A DNA stretch of 64,000 nucleotides from Nocardia kruczakiae NBRC 101016 (GCF_001612965.1 NZ_BDBL01000030.1:61120-125119); one strand, 5' to 3'; shown: positions 32,895-41,402, counted from the stretch's first letter. Notes: generated by a model not told the origin, from the letters alone. Translations and numbers: made by a program.

Positions 32895-33109
32895 GCCCGC
32901 ACCCCCGCGTGCGCACCGGTGATGGTGGTCAGCGGCGTCGCGCCGTACCAGCCGCAGGACAGGCCGCAGCCGGCGGTGATCTCGACGTCGCGGCGATGAT
33001 CGGCGAAGGTGCGGACGGTGCGGACCGCCTCCGCGGCATAGCCGCAGCGCGGGCAGGTGCCGAAGTAGTCCAGTATCTGGCGGACCGCGATATCGACGGG
33101 CGGCTGCAT
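32891..33109 (-). CDS. Small zinc-ribbon-like protein
   Basis: A 72-residue protein with two cysteine pairs, CPRCG near residue 19 and CGLSCGW near 48, which could hold one zinc. The sequence between them is RTVRTFADHRRDVEITA, like a small beta-hairpin. GGAGG precedes the ATG. Its stop overlaps the start of the dehydrogenase gene (32891-32894), so they are coupled. Its role is unknown; possibly a metal-binding accessory or regulator of the operon. Confidence 0.7.
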   Translation of the reverse strand: MQPPVDIAVRQILDYFGTCPRCGYAAEAVRTVRTFADHRRDVEITAGCGLSCGWYGATPLTTITGAHAGVRA

Positions 33110-33167
33110 CAGTACCTCCGGGTCACGAGTTGAGTTGTGCGGCAGTGGTTTCGCGGCAGACGGGCGG

Positions 33168-33989
33168 TCAGTCGAGGAACAGATCCGGGATCGGCCGCTC
33201 CCCGCCGCCGTAGCCCGACAGGTCGCAGACCCCGGATTCGATGAGCACCTCGGCGTCGATGTAGCAGTTGCCGGTGGTGTATTTCGCCGGGCGGGAGAGG
33301 ATCTCGGCGGCGGCATCGCCCATGATGGCCGGATCGCGCGCCGAGTCGAGCAGTGCGGACCCGTCGGCCATATTCGCCACCGCCGAGGTCGCGATGTAGG
33401 TCTGCGGCCACAGGCAGTTCACCGCGATCGCGCCGGCGAATTCGGTGGCCCAGCCGAGGGACAACAGCGTCATCGCGTATTTGGACTGGGTGTAGGCCGG
33501 ATGCGCGCCGAGCCAGCGGGGGCTGAGATTCAGCGGCGGCGAGATGGTCAGCACGTGGGCTTCGGGTGCCTCGCGCAGCGCGGGCAGACAGGCCTGGGTG
33601 AGCAGGAAGGTGCCGCGCACGTTGATCTCCTGCATCAGATCGAACCGTTTGGCCGGAAGCGATTCGGTCGGCTCCACCGCGATCGCGCTCGCGTTGTTGA
33701 CGCAGATGTCGATGCCGCCGAAGCGGTCCACCGCGGTCCGCGCGGCGCGCCGCACATCCTCCTCGCGCCGTACATCGCCCACCACCGCGACGGCTTTCCC
33801 GCCCGCGGCCTCGATCTCGGCCACTGCGGAATGGACGGTGCCGGGGAGTCTCGGATGCGGTTGCGCGGTCTTGGCCAGCAGCACGATATTCGCGCCCCGG
33901 GTGGCCGCGGCGACGGCGATGGCGAGGCCGATCCCGCGGCTTGCGCCGGAGACGACCATGGTGCGGCCGGCCAACGGATATGCGGGCAT
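33168..33989 (-). CDS. Short-chain dehydrogenase/reductase
   Basis: A 273-residue classical SDR. The cofactor motif is VVSGASRGIGLA near residue 12, the NNAS motif near 93, the active site is AYTQSKYAMT (Tyr-x3-Lys) near 165, and a PPLNLSPRWLG loop comes before it. GAGGAG precedes the ATG at 33989. It is divergent from the mutase with a 74-bp AT-rich promoter region, and leads the small zinc-ribbon gene and mmsA on the minus strand. The C-terminal segment (NCYIDAEVLIESGV) resembles SDRs similar to human HSDL2. Substrate probably a hydroxyacyl-CoA of this pathway. Confidence 0.88.
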   Translation of the reverse strand: MPAYPLAGRTMVVSGASRGIGLAIAVAAATRGANIVLLAKTAQPHPRLPGTVHSAVAEIEAAGGKAVAVVGDVRREEDVRRAARTAVDRFGGIDICVNNASAIAVEPTESLPAKRFDLMQEINVRGTFLLTQACLPALREAPEAHVLTISPPLNLSPRWLGAHPAYTQSKYAMTLLSLGWATEFAGAIAVNCLWPQTYIATSAVANMADGSALLDSARDPAIMGDAAAEILSRPAKYTTGNCYIDAEVLIESGVCDLSGYGGGERPIPDLFLD

Positions 33990-34063
33990 GACGCTCCTCG
34001 AAGTCAGTCGTTCGCCTCCGATGGTATTGGCATTCTCTTTTTTTGCAAGTAACGTATTCAAGG

Positions 34064-35641
34064 ATGAACGACGACGTCCAGACCTCTTCCGGCATCCCGC
34101 TCGCCCCGGTCTACGGCCCGGGCGATCGCGTCACCGAACCACCCCCGCCGGGCGAATATCCCTTCACCCGCGGCAATTTCGGCACCGGCTACCGCGGGCG
34201 ACTGTGGACCTTCCGGCAATACTCCGGTTTCGGCACCGCCGAGGAATCCAACCGCCGCTACCGCTATCTGCTCGAGCAGGGCGGCACCGGCCTGTCGGTG
34301 GCCCTGGATCTGCCGACCCAATGTGGTTACGACTCCGACGATCCCGAGGTGAGCGAGGAGGTCGGCCGGGTGGGCGTGGCCGTGGACACCCTCGCCGACG
34401 CCGAAATCCTGTTCGACTCGATTCCGCTGGACAAGATCAGCACCAGCTTCACCATCAACGGCACCGCCGCGATCCTGCTGGCGTTCTACGTGGCCGCCGC
34501 CGAACGCAAGGGTGTCGCGCGCGCGACACTGACCGGCACCATTCAGAACGACATCCTCAAGGAATACGCGTCGCGGGGCACCTGGATCTGGCCGGCGCAG
34601 CCCTCACTGCGGCTGATCGCCGACACGATCGAATTCTGTGCGGCCGAGGTGCCGCGGTTCAACGCGATCTCGGTGGCGGGCGCGCACTTTCGCGACGCGG
34701 GCGCGACCGCGGTGCAGGAGATGGCGTTCACCCTCGCCGACGGAGTCACCTACTGCGACACCGTGGTCGAACGCGGCCGCATGAGTATCGACGACTTCGC
34801 GCCGCAGATCTCGTTCTTCTTCTACACCCACGGCGACTTCTTCGAGGAGATCGCGAAATACCGTGCCGGACGGCGTCGCTGGGCCACGCTGGTGCGGGAA
34901 CGCTACGGCGCCACGACCGACCGCGCGTCGATGTTCCGGTTCGGCTGCGTCTCCGGCGGCGCCTCGCTGTACGCACCGCAGGCGCAGAACAATCTGGTGC
35001 GCGTGGCCTACGAGGCGATGGCCTCGGTCCTGGGCGGGGTGCAGTCGATGTTCACCGCCGCCTGGGACGAACCGTTCGCCCTGCCCAGCGAGGAATCGGC
35101 GACACTGGCGCTGCGCACCCAGCAGATCCTGGCCTACGAAACCGGCGTCACGCGGGTGGCCGATCCGCTGGGTGGCTCCTATTTCGTGGAGGCGCTCACC
35201 GATGCGACCGAGGAGCGGATCGGCGAGATCATGGCGGATCTCGACGCGCACGGCGGCATGGTCCGCTGCATCGAGGACGGCTATCTGCAGGGGCTGATCG
35301 CCGACGAGGCCTACCGCGCCCACCAGGACATCGAATCCGGTGCGCGCCCGATCGTCGGGGTCAACCGATTCACCTCCGACGAACCCGCTCCCGAGATCGG
35401 CACCTACGAATTGGATGCCGCCGGAAGGGATCTGCAATTGAAGCGACTGGCCAAGGTCAAGGCGGACCGGGATTTCGGCGCGGTCGCCGCCACGCTGTCG
35501 GCGCTGTCGCGCGCCGCCGAGGGAGACGAGAATCTGATGCACCGGCTCATCGACTGTGCCAACGCCTACTGCACGGTGGGGGAGATGACCTCCGCGCTGA
35601 AATCGGTCTGGGGCGAATTCCGGCAGCCGGTGGTGTTCTGA
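34064..35641 (+). CDS. B12-dependent acyl-CoA mutase, large (catalytic) subunit
   Basis: A 525-residue TIM-barrel mutase subunit of the methylmalonyl-CoA mutase family without its own B12 domain, as in isobutyryl- and 2-hydroxyisobutyryl-CoA mutases. Counting ungapped against P. shermanii methylmalonyl-CoA mutase from memory, Tyr53 matches Tyr89, Arg171 matches Arg207 and His208 matches His244, while Ala207 replaces Tyr243. The carboxylate-holding pair Tyr/Arg is kept but the radical-cage tyrosine is lost, implying a larger dicarboxylic acyl-CoA. An in-frame TTG at 34043 is the alternative start; only a weak AAGG precedes the ATG. Confidence 0.87.
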   Translation: MNDDVQTSSGIPLAPVYGPGDRVTEPPPPGEYPFTRGNFGTGYRGRLWTFRQYSGFGTAEESNRRYRYLLEQGGTGLSVALDLPTQCGYDSDDPEVSEEVGRVGVAVDTLADAEILFDSIPLDKISTSFTINGTAAILLAFYVAAAERKGVARATLTGTIQNDILKEYASRGTWIWPAQPSLRLIADTIEFCAAEVPRFNAISVAGAHFRDAGATAVQEMAFTLADGVTYCDTVVERGRMSIDDFAPQISFFFYTHGDFFEEIAKYRAGRRRWATLVRERYGATTDRASMFRFGCVSGGASLYAPQAQNNLVRVAYEAMASVLGGVQSMFTAAWDEPFALPSEESATLALRTQQILAYETGVTRVADPLGGSYFVEALTDATEERIGEIMADLDAHGGMVRCIEDGYLQGLIADEAYRAHQDIESGARPIVGVNRFTSDEPAPEIGTYELDAAGRDLQLKRLAKVKADRDFGAVAATLSALSRAAEGDENLMHRLIDCANAYCTVGEMTSALKSVWGEFRQPVVF

Positions 35642-36054
35642 TGCCCGCGCGCGTGCTGGTCGCCAAACCCGGGCTCGACGGCCACGATCGGGGCGCGAAG
35701 ATCGTCGCCCGCACCCTGCGCGACGCCGGTTTCGAGGTCGTCTACACCGGCATCCGCCGCCGCGTCGAGGAGATCGTGTCGATCGCGGTGGCCGAGGATG
35801 TCGCGGTGGTGGGGCTGAGCATTCTCTCCGGCGCGCATCTCGGGCTCACCACCAAGGTGGTGGAGGGACTGCGCGCCGCCGACGCCGCCGATATCGCGGT
35901 CGTGGTCGGTGGCACCATTCCGCAGGCCGATGTGCCGAAACTCCTCGACGCGGGCGCGGCGGCGGTGTTTCCCACCGGCACCCCGCTGGATCAGCTGGTG
36001 AGCGAGATTCGCGCGCTCACCGCGACGGTGGCGGGGCCGCCCGAGCCGAGATGA
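35641..36054 (+). CDS. B12-binding subunit of acyl-CoA mutase
   Basis: A 137-residue cobalamin-binding protein. The DXHXXG motif is GLDGHDRGAK near residue 12, followed by GLSILSGAHLGLT (the S-x-L site) near 60 and VVVGGTIPQAD near 88, giving the base-off/His-on mode. The ATG overlaps the stop of the large subunit by one base (TGATG), so they are made together and form one mutase. No MeaB/ArgK-type chaperone GTPase follows, unlike many mutase loci. Confidence 0.92.
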   Translation: MPARVLVAKPGLDGHDRGAKIVARTLRDAGFEVVYTGIRRRVEEIVSIAVAEDVAVVGLSILSGAHLGLTTKVVEGLRAADAADIAVVVGGTIPQADVPKLLDAGAAAVFPTGTPLDQLVSEIRALTATVAGPPEPR

Positions 36055-36377
36055 CCGCGATCCTGAGCCCGGCGCAGGTCACGGCCGGGCGAAGCGCCGG
36101 CGTCGCACCGATCACGAACATGCTCGACCGAGCGAACAGAGATGAACATTTCGGGCATTTCGGGCACCGAACGTGGTGGGTAACCGCCGCGATGTGGCGC
36201 GGGACGGCGGCCTGTGATGAACTCGTGCCCCTTTTCACAGGTTGAGCACGGTCCCGGCTGACATAGTCTGAGCAGGCGAGTTCTGTTCAGGGCAGTTCGG
36301 TGCCGGTCGCTGTTCGGGCGATCGCCGGCGAGAACGAACGGAACCGCAGTCGGCAGGGGCAGTCGAGGAGGTCGGCC
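36055..36377. other. 323-bp region between mutase and phosphatase genes
   Basis: No confident gene. A 64-codon frame (36051-36245) starts in an ATGA overlap with the mutase subunit, but its product is not protein-like (FGHFGHRTWWVTAAMWRGTAA) and its codon use differs from neighbours. A short direct repeat CATTTCGGGCATTTCGGGCA is present at about 36147-36166. The last 60 bases carry the GAGGAGG ribosome-binding site of the phosphatase gene. Promoters must lie here but I cannot point to one. Confidence 0.5.
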
Positions 36378-37118
36378 GTGCACACAGCGGTGACGACGGC
36401 AATCACACGGCGTGAGTTGATGCGGCTCACGGGAATCACAGCGCATTCGGTCAGCCGGCGCGGCGGCCGATCGCTCAATGCCGACGCGGTGTCGGGCTAT
36501 ATCGACTCCGCGGTCGGGCGCAGCGCCTTCGCGGTCGCCGACGGCATCGGCGATCATCTGCTGGCCGCGCGGGCGGCGCGCAGCGTGGCGCAGGTCGCGG
36601 CGCGGGTGGCCGTCGGTGGCAGCGCGGCCGCCGGAATCCTTGCCGCACAACAACAATTGCTGCGCGAATTCCCCGAACCCTCCGCCGACAGCGTGGTGGT
36701 CGTGGCCGTGTGCCCGACACCGGACCGCATCGACGGACCCTGTGATATCGCGTGGGTCGGCGACTGCCGGGCCTACCACTGGAACGGGCGAGTGCTGCAT
36801 CAGATCACCAGCGATCACACCGTCGCCGAGATGATGAACGCCCGTGGCGTCACCGTCGCGCCCCGGATGCACCACATGGTCACGACCTCGGCGCGGACCG
36901 TGCGGCCGGACGCGGTGGGCCACGGCATCACCGGCACGGGCAACGGCCGCTGGCTGCTCAGCACGGACGGGGTGCACAAGACCCTGGCGATGACCGAGAT
37001 CAAGCAGATCCTCGCCGACGCCGATTCCCCGTCGAGCGCCGCGGACGCCCTGGTCGAGGCGGCGATCACCGCCGGTGCCACCGACAACACCACCGCACTG
37101 GTCTTCGATCACGGCTGA
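36378..37118 (+). CDS. PP2C-like serine/threonine phosphatase
   Basis: A 246-residue protein of the PPM/PP2C fold. The metal-binding aspartates are in FAVADGIGDH near residue 53, GDCRAYHW near 131 and STDGVHKT near 195, with the closing ATDNTTALVF near 235. Some motif residues differ from standard PP2C (DGIGD for DGxGG, GDC for GDS), so activity may be altered. I chose GTG at 36378 because GAGGAGG precedes it. The gene end overlaps that of the lycopene cyclase by 10 bp. No partner kinase lies nearby. Confidence 0.8.
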   Translation: MHTAVTTAITRRELMRLTGITAHSVSRRGGRSLNADAVSGYIDSAVGRSAFAVADGIGDHLLAARAARSVAQVAARVAVGGSAAAGILAAQQQLLREFPEPSADSVVVVAVCPTPDRIDGPCDIAWVGDCRAYHWNGRVLHQITSDHTVAEMMNARGVTVAPRMHHMVTTSARTVRPDAVGHGITGTGNGRWLLSTDGVHKTLAMTEIKQILADADSPSSAADALVEAAITAGATDNTTALVFDHG

Positions 37119-38209
37119 CCGGCGGGCAACCCGGTCGCGGCCGCGGCGGGTACACCGGCCGCTGCCGCGGCCAGGACCCGGCGCAGCGGCCACGGCAACT
37201 CGCGAAACAGCGCGGTCATCGCGGCTGCGGTGCCGCGCGGATCGGTACGCCCGGACAGGTAGGCGCGCTGCAGGTCCGGTGGCAGGGCGAAGAAGGCGTC
37301 GAAGAACGCCGGAAGTTCGTGCGGCGGCAGCGCCAGCAGCGCCCGCAGTCCGGCCCTGCGCAGGGCGAACACCAGCCGCGCCGAGACCGGCCAGAGACTG
37401 CGGCCGGTGGCGACGGCGTCGGCCGCGGCGAGTGCGGCGCCGACGCTGTAACCGGTCGCCGGATGCAGCAGTCCGCCCGCCGCCCCGAAGACGCCGTCGC
37501 GGGCCCGGCCGCCCTCGACCGGGAAGCGCACCCGTTCGACCGGGGCGTCCGCGCCGAATTCGATTCCCCGGCAGCGCAATCGGTGTTCCAGCCGGCGCCG
37601 CAACTCGTCGAGGCCGATCGCCGGCCGCCCGGCCAGGCAGGTCTCCTCGAACAGCACTCGGTCCCCGCCCAGCGGGATCGTGTACAGGAACGACGCCGGT
37701 TCGGCGGCGCCCGCACCGTTGTCGCGCGACCAGTCCATGAAGACGGCCGGTTCCCGATCACGGTGCAGCACAATGCCGTACGCGGTCTGCTCGGCTCGCC
37801 GCGCGTCGCGGGCCAGTCCGCGCGCGTCGACCACGCGGAGTGCGGTCAGGATCCGGCCCGAGGCCAGCCGCACGCGCTCGCCTCCGTCGATATCCAGCAC
37901 CCGGTCGGCGATCACCCGAACCCCGGACAGGTCCAGCGCGTCCTGTAGCGCGGCGGTGCCGAAAACCTGGTAGGCACGGGCGATGTCGACCTCTCGCGTA
38001 CCCCGGGCGAGCGGTCGCTCGACCGTCGCGGCCACGACCCGGGCCGGTAACCAGTCCGGCAATTCGTCGGCCCAGGTGGCGTAGGTCGCGGGCCAGCGGC
38101 GCCACGGATGTGGATCGATCGCGGTCACGGCGAGTCCGTGGACGGCCGCGCGATGGGCCAGCGCCCGCCCCGCCGGGCCGAGCCCGCAGACGATGAGATC
38201 GGCACTCAT
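37109..38209 (-). CDS. Lycopene cyclase (CrtL type)
   Basis: A 366-residue FAD/NAD-binding protein of the plant/cyanobacterial-type lycopene cyclase family, making beta-rings on carotenoids. The dinucleotide motif is LIVCGLGPAGRALAHRAA at residues 5-22, the family segment FLYTIPLGGDRVLFEETCLA lies near 187, and GLLHPATGYSVGAALAAADAVA near 262. It is slightly short but complete. It is isolated: no phytoene synthase or desaturase gene is in the window, so the rest of the pathway must be elsewhere. Confidence 0.85.
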   Translation of the reverse strand: MSADLIVCGLGPAGRALAHRAAVHGLAVTAIDPHPWRRWPATYATWADELPDWLPARVVAATVERPLARGTREVDIARAYQVFGTAALQDALDLSGVRVIADRVLDIDGGERVRLASGRILTALRVVDARGLARDARRAEQTAYGIVLHRDREPAVFMDWSRDNGAGAAEPASFLYTIPLGGDRVLFEETCLAGRPAIGLDELRRRLEHRLRCRGIEFGADAPVERVRFPVEGGRARDGVFGAAGGLLHPATGYSVGAALAAADAVATGRSLWPVSARLVFALRRAGLRALLALPPHELPAFFDAFFALPPDLQRAYLSGRTDPRGTAAAMTALFRELPWPLRRVLAAAAAGVPAAAATGLPAGQP

Positions 38210-38359
38210 GCCGCCATTGCAGCAGATCGACCGGCCGCGGTGTGCCCGCCCGTCGCATCACGGCGGGTGTGTCGGGTCCGGTAGGGTCGACCCACGATGC
38301 CCGGGGGGAGACCACGACCGCGGAGGGCGCTGCCCCGGGGACGCGGAAGGTGGCAGCAG

Positions 38360-39220
38360 ATGACGTATCCCCCCGGACCCGGGCCGTACGGTTACGGCCC
38401 GCAACAACCCCACGACGCGGGGTGGGGACGCGACCCGAACCAGCCCGGCGCCGGCTGGGACGCGGCGCCCGGCGGGTGGGAGACACCGGGATGGGATCAG
38501 CAGATGCCCGCCCCGAACTGGGGGCAGCCCGCTCCCGGCGGCTATCCGACACCGCCGCCGCCCAAGAACAACACCGGGCTCATCGTCGGCATCGTCTTCG
38601 GCGTCATCGCGCTGCTGGTGATCGCGGGCGGCATCGTCGTGGTCGCGACGCGCGACTCCGGCGGCGACAACCAGGCCGCCGCAACCAGCACCCCCGCGCT
38701 CGTTCCCGCCACCACCGACGCCCGGACCACCACCGCCGCACCCACCACCAGTGCGAGTCCCGGAACCTCCGGCCGGCTGAGTTATCAGGAATACGGGCAC
38801 GACTGGAACTTCAAGGCCGGCGATGTGGAATTGCACGCCGACTGGGTGGAGGGCCGCGATCATCCCAGCTGCGCCGATATCGAGGTCGGCGGCAAACTCA
38901 CCTCGCTGGGCTGCCAGTACGCGGCGGAGATGGTGTACAAGGCCGAGGGCGGTTCGCTGATGCTGACCCAGTTCATCGTCGGCATGTCGAGCAGTGAGAA
39001 GGCCGCGGCCGCACCGGACGCCTACACCGACGACGACCTGAAACTGCGGCCCGGCACTTACATCTCGAACTTCGCGACCGGCAAGTGGAAGGACGACGCC
39101 GAAAAGCAGTTCCTCGTCATCACCTTCGCCACCGCCACCAGTTCGGTGGACGAGGACACCGTGAAGAAGTACCTGAAGTACCGGCACGGCGACATCCTCG
39201 GCGCCCTCGCCTTCCGCTGA
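38360..39220 (+). CDS. Pro/Gly-rich single-pass membrane protein with extracytoplasmic domain
   Basis: A 286-residue protein. A cytoplasmic Pro/Gly/Tyr/Trp-rich N-terminus (PPGPGPYGYGPQQPHDAGWG) covers residues 1-75, followed by one membrane helix near 78-100 (TGLIVGIVFGVIALLVIAGG), a Thr/Ala/Pro linker and a folded outer domain with cysteines in SCADIEVGG and GCQYAAE. The pattern matches mycolata DUF4352/DUF-type membrane-anchored proteins of unknown role. I chose the ATG at 38360 because GGAAGG precedes it. The outer domain might bind a ligand; this is unproven. Confidence 0.78.
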   Translation: MTYPPGPGPYGYGPQQPHDAGWGRDPNQPGAGWDAAPGGWETPGWDQQMPAPNWGQPAPGGYPTPPPPKNNTGLIVGIVFGVIALLVIAGGIVVVATRDSGGDNQAAATSTPALVPATTDARTTTAAPTTSASPGTSGRLSYQEYGHDWNFKAGDVELHADWVEGRDHPSCADIEVGGKLTSLGCQYAAEMVYKAEGGSLMLTQFIVGMSSSEKAAAAPDAYTDDDLKLRPGTYISNFATGKWKDDAEKQFLVITFATATSSVDEDTVKKYLKYRHGDILGALAFR

Positions 39221-39241
39221 CGGGGTGTGCGGCCGTCCGGC

Positions 39242-40006
39242 TCAGATTCCGCCGGTCGCGAGCAGGCCGCCGTCGACCCGCACCACCTCGCCGGTGATCC
39301 ACGCGGCCTGATCCGAGACGAGGAATCCGACCAGCGCGGCCACGTCCTCGGGCGTGCCCAGGCGCCGCAGCGGGTAGGTCGCCGCCACGGCCTCCTCGTT
39401 GTCGGTGACCAGCGCGTCGGCGAATTTCGTCTTGACCACGCCGGGCGCGACGGCGTTGACCCGGATCGCCGGACCCAGCTGCCAGGCCAGTTCCTCGGTG
39501 AGCCGGATGAGGGCCGCCTTGGACGCGCCGTAGGCGGCGATCACACCCGTCGAGCGGATTCCGGCCACACTCGCGAGGTTCACCACCGCGCCGCCGTGCT
39601 CACCCATCCACGCCCGGTAGGCCTGCTGCACATAGCCCAGCGCCGCGACCACGTTGACGTCGAAGATCTTGCGCACCGCCCCGAGGTCGGCCTCCATCAG
39701 CGATCCGTAGACCGGGTTGATGCCGGTGTTGTTGATCAGGATGTCCAGGGATCCGAATTCGGCGACCGCGGTGTCCACCTGCTCGGCGCGCGCCGCCTCG
39801 TCACCCGAATTGCCGGCCAGCGCGACGACCGTGCCCGGATGGCCCAGCGCCCGCAGCCGGTCGGCCGCCTCGGCCAGCGGTTCCGGTTTGCGGGCGGTGA
39901 TCAGCACATTCGCCCCGCGCCGCAGCAGTTCGGCCGCCACCGCGTACCCGATGCCGCGACTCGCGCCGCTGACCAGCGCACCCTTACCCAACAGATCCTC
40001 GCTCAT
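39242..40006 (-). CDS. SDR oxidoreductase (FabG-like)
   Basis: A 254-residue classical SDR. The cofactor motif is LVSGASRGIGYAVA near residue 11, NNTG near 87 and the active site AAYGASKAAL (Tyr-x3-Lys) near 153. The end DQAAWITGEVVRVDGGLLATGG is FabG-type. It would oxidise or reduce a hydroxy/keto group, possibly of a 3-ketoacyl chain, with NADPH. It is followed (upstream in genome order) by two DUF1003 genes on the same strand, with an 11-bp gap, and may be cotranscribed with them. Confidence 0.88.
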   Translation of the reverse strand: MSEDLLGKGALVSGASRGIGYAVAAELLRRGANVLITARKPEPLAEAADRLRALGHPGTVVALAGNSGDEAARAEQVDTAVAEFGSLDILINNTGINPVYGSLMEADLGAVRKIFDVNVVAALGYVQQAYRAWMGEHGGAVVNLASVAGIRSTGVIAAYGASKAALIRLTEELAWQLGPAIRVNAVAPGVVKTKFADALVTDNEEAVAATYPLRRLGTPEDVAALVGFLVSDQAAWITGEVVRVDGGLLATGGI

Positions 40007-40017
40007 GGGTCGCGACC

Positions 40018-40929
40018 TTACGTCAGGTCGGCGTGGGCGGCGCCGCGGACCCGGGGCGGGGTGCTGCGCAGCACCTGGAAGCCGGCGCCGGAGACCATGA
40101 CCGGAATGCGCCGCGCCGCCTGCAGGTAGCGGATCCGCGCGGACTGGGGAAGCTCCGGCCACGGCAGCGGTTCGGCGTCGTCGGGATCGGGGTGTGCGGC
40201 CCCGCCGAGCAGGGCGCGCCGATCCGCGATCCGGCGTTCGTAGTCGAGCCGGGCCAGCAGCCCGATCTCGTCGTCGTCGAAGGTGACCGCGAAGGCCGGA
40301 TCGAAGGCCGGCACCATGAAGCAGCCGATCGCGGCCAGGTCCTCGCCGATCCCGCGGGCCTGCAACCGATAGCTCCGGCGAGCCTGGTCGCTGAGCTCGT
40401 TCCAGTGACGCAGGGCGGCGGCGTCGGCCGGCGCCTCACCGGTGGTCATGACGGTGTGGGCGCGGGCCTGATGGTCGACCCGTTCGCTGGTTTCGTGCAG
40501 GGCTCTGCCGAGTTGTTCGCTGACCCGGTCGGTGACGTATCCGGTGAGGCTGTCGATGACGCGGTCCTGTGCGGTCAGCCGGGCCTTCATCCGCCGGCAT
40601 TCGTGCAGCACCGCCTGGGCATCGAGGAAGGTCTGCTCGGAACGGCGGTCACCGGTGCGCCCGAACACGTCCTGACCGACCATGATCACGATCATGAACA
40701 CCAGTTGCGCCAGCGTGGACAGAAATGCCATGAGGGCGAACGGATAGGGATCCAGACGCTGAATTCCCGCCTGCGCCAGTACAACCCACAGAATCTGGGA
40801 ACCGAGCGCGAGGTAGAAACCCCAGACGCTGCCCAGCCGCTCGGTCAGCCACACCGCGATCCGGTCGTTGGTGCTGACCGCCTGGTCGGCGGCCTGCGGT
40901 GGCGACTGCACCCGATGGCGTTCGATCAC
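40018..40929 (-). CDS. DUF1003-like membrane protein with C-terminal cytoplasmic extension
   Basis: A 303-residue protein. Two membrane helices are at about residues 35-52 (VWGFYLALGSQILWVVLA) and 65-90 (FALMAFLSTLAQLVFMIVIMV), followed by the family-type VGQDVFGRTGDRRSEQTFLDA motif. Beyond residue 130 there is a long soluble extension with a region near 165-230 rich in charged helices (SDQARRSYRLQARGIGEDL). GTG start within the stop of the next gene (GTGA), so the two are coupled. DUF1003 function is unknown; two unequal copies suggest a hetero-oligomer. Confidence 0.72.
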   Translation of the reverse strand: MIERHRVQSPPQAADQAVSTNDRIAVWLTERLGSVWGFYLALGSQILWVVLAQAGIQRLDPYPFALMAFLSTLAQLVFMIVIMVGQDVFGRTGDRRSEQTFLDAQAVLHECRRMKARLTAQDRVIDSLTGYVTDRVSEQLGRALHETSERVDHQARAHTVMTTGEAPADAAALRHWNELSDQARRSYRLQARGIGEDLAAIGCFMVPAFDPAFAVTFDDDEIGLLARLDYERRIADRRALLGGAAHPDPDDAEPLPWPELPQSARIRYLQAARRIPVMVSGAGFQVLRSTPPRVRGAAHADLT

Positions 40930-41402
40930 GGATGCGGCGTCGATTCGAGCAGGCTCAGGCCCCGGCTGAGCGCGCGGTCGTGGTGGTCCAGATGTGCCTG
41001 CAGATCCGCGACCTGGGCGAAGATCGCCTCGGTGTTCTCGTAGGTCTGCACCGACCGGCGGTCGGCGGCGGCGCTGAGCACCCGCTGGCCCACCAGGATC
41101 ACCAGACACAGAATCAGTTGGGCGACGTTGTCGACGAACAGCAGGAACGGGAACGGATACGGGTCCACCGGGCGCAACGGCCCCCAGGTCGCCAGCGCCA
41201 TCCAGGTGCTGAACCCGACCAGCACCAGATACAGCGCGGGCATCGACCCTATCCAGCGGGTGAGGGCGGCGGCCACGGCATCGTTGACACCGAGGCGTTC
41301 GTCGGCCATCGTCACCGCGCCGGTGGGCGCATCGGCCGTTGCGCCGCTGTGCGCGTTCGGTTCGGCGCCGCGTATCTCGCCGGCTCGGCTGTCGCTGCTC
41401 AC
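40926..41402 (-). CDS. DUF1003-like membrane protein, short form
   Basis: A 158-residue protein with two membrane helices (ALYLVLVGFSTWMALATWG and FLLFVDNVAQLILCLVILVG) and the QRVLSAAADRRSVQTYENTEA motif that also ends the membrane part of the next gene. The start is uncertain: I use GTG at 41402, with a GAGGGGG about ten bases before; the frame is open to an ATG at 41498. It is the first gene of a coupled DUF1003 pair. Confidence 0.72.
   Translation of the reverse strand: MSSDSRAGEIRGAEPNAHSGATADAPTGAVTMADERLGVNDAVAAALTRWIGSMPALYLVLVGFSTWMALATWGPLRPVDPYPFPFLLFVDNVAQLILCLVILVGQRVLSAAADRRSVQTYENTEAIFAQVADLQAHLDHHDRALSRGLSLLESTPHP

Noticed and set aside
34064..36054. Ordinary propionate-pathway methylmalonyl-CoA mutase (MutA/MutB)
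   Set aside because: Those are two large subunits with a fused B12 domain; here the catalytic and B12 domains are separate and Tyr243 is missing.
36051..36245. Small 64-codon gene coupled to the mutase subunit
   Set aside because: The ATGA overlap is suggestive but composition and codon use are poor, so it is mentioned only in the intergenic note.
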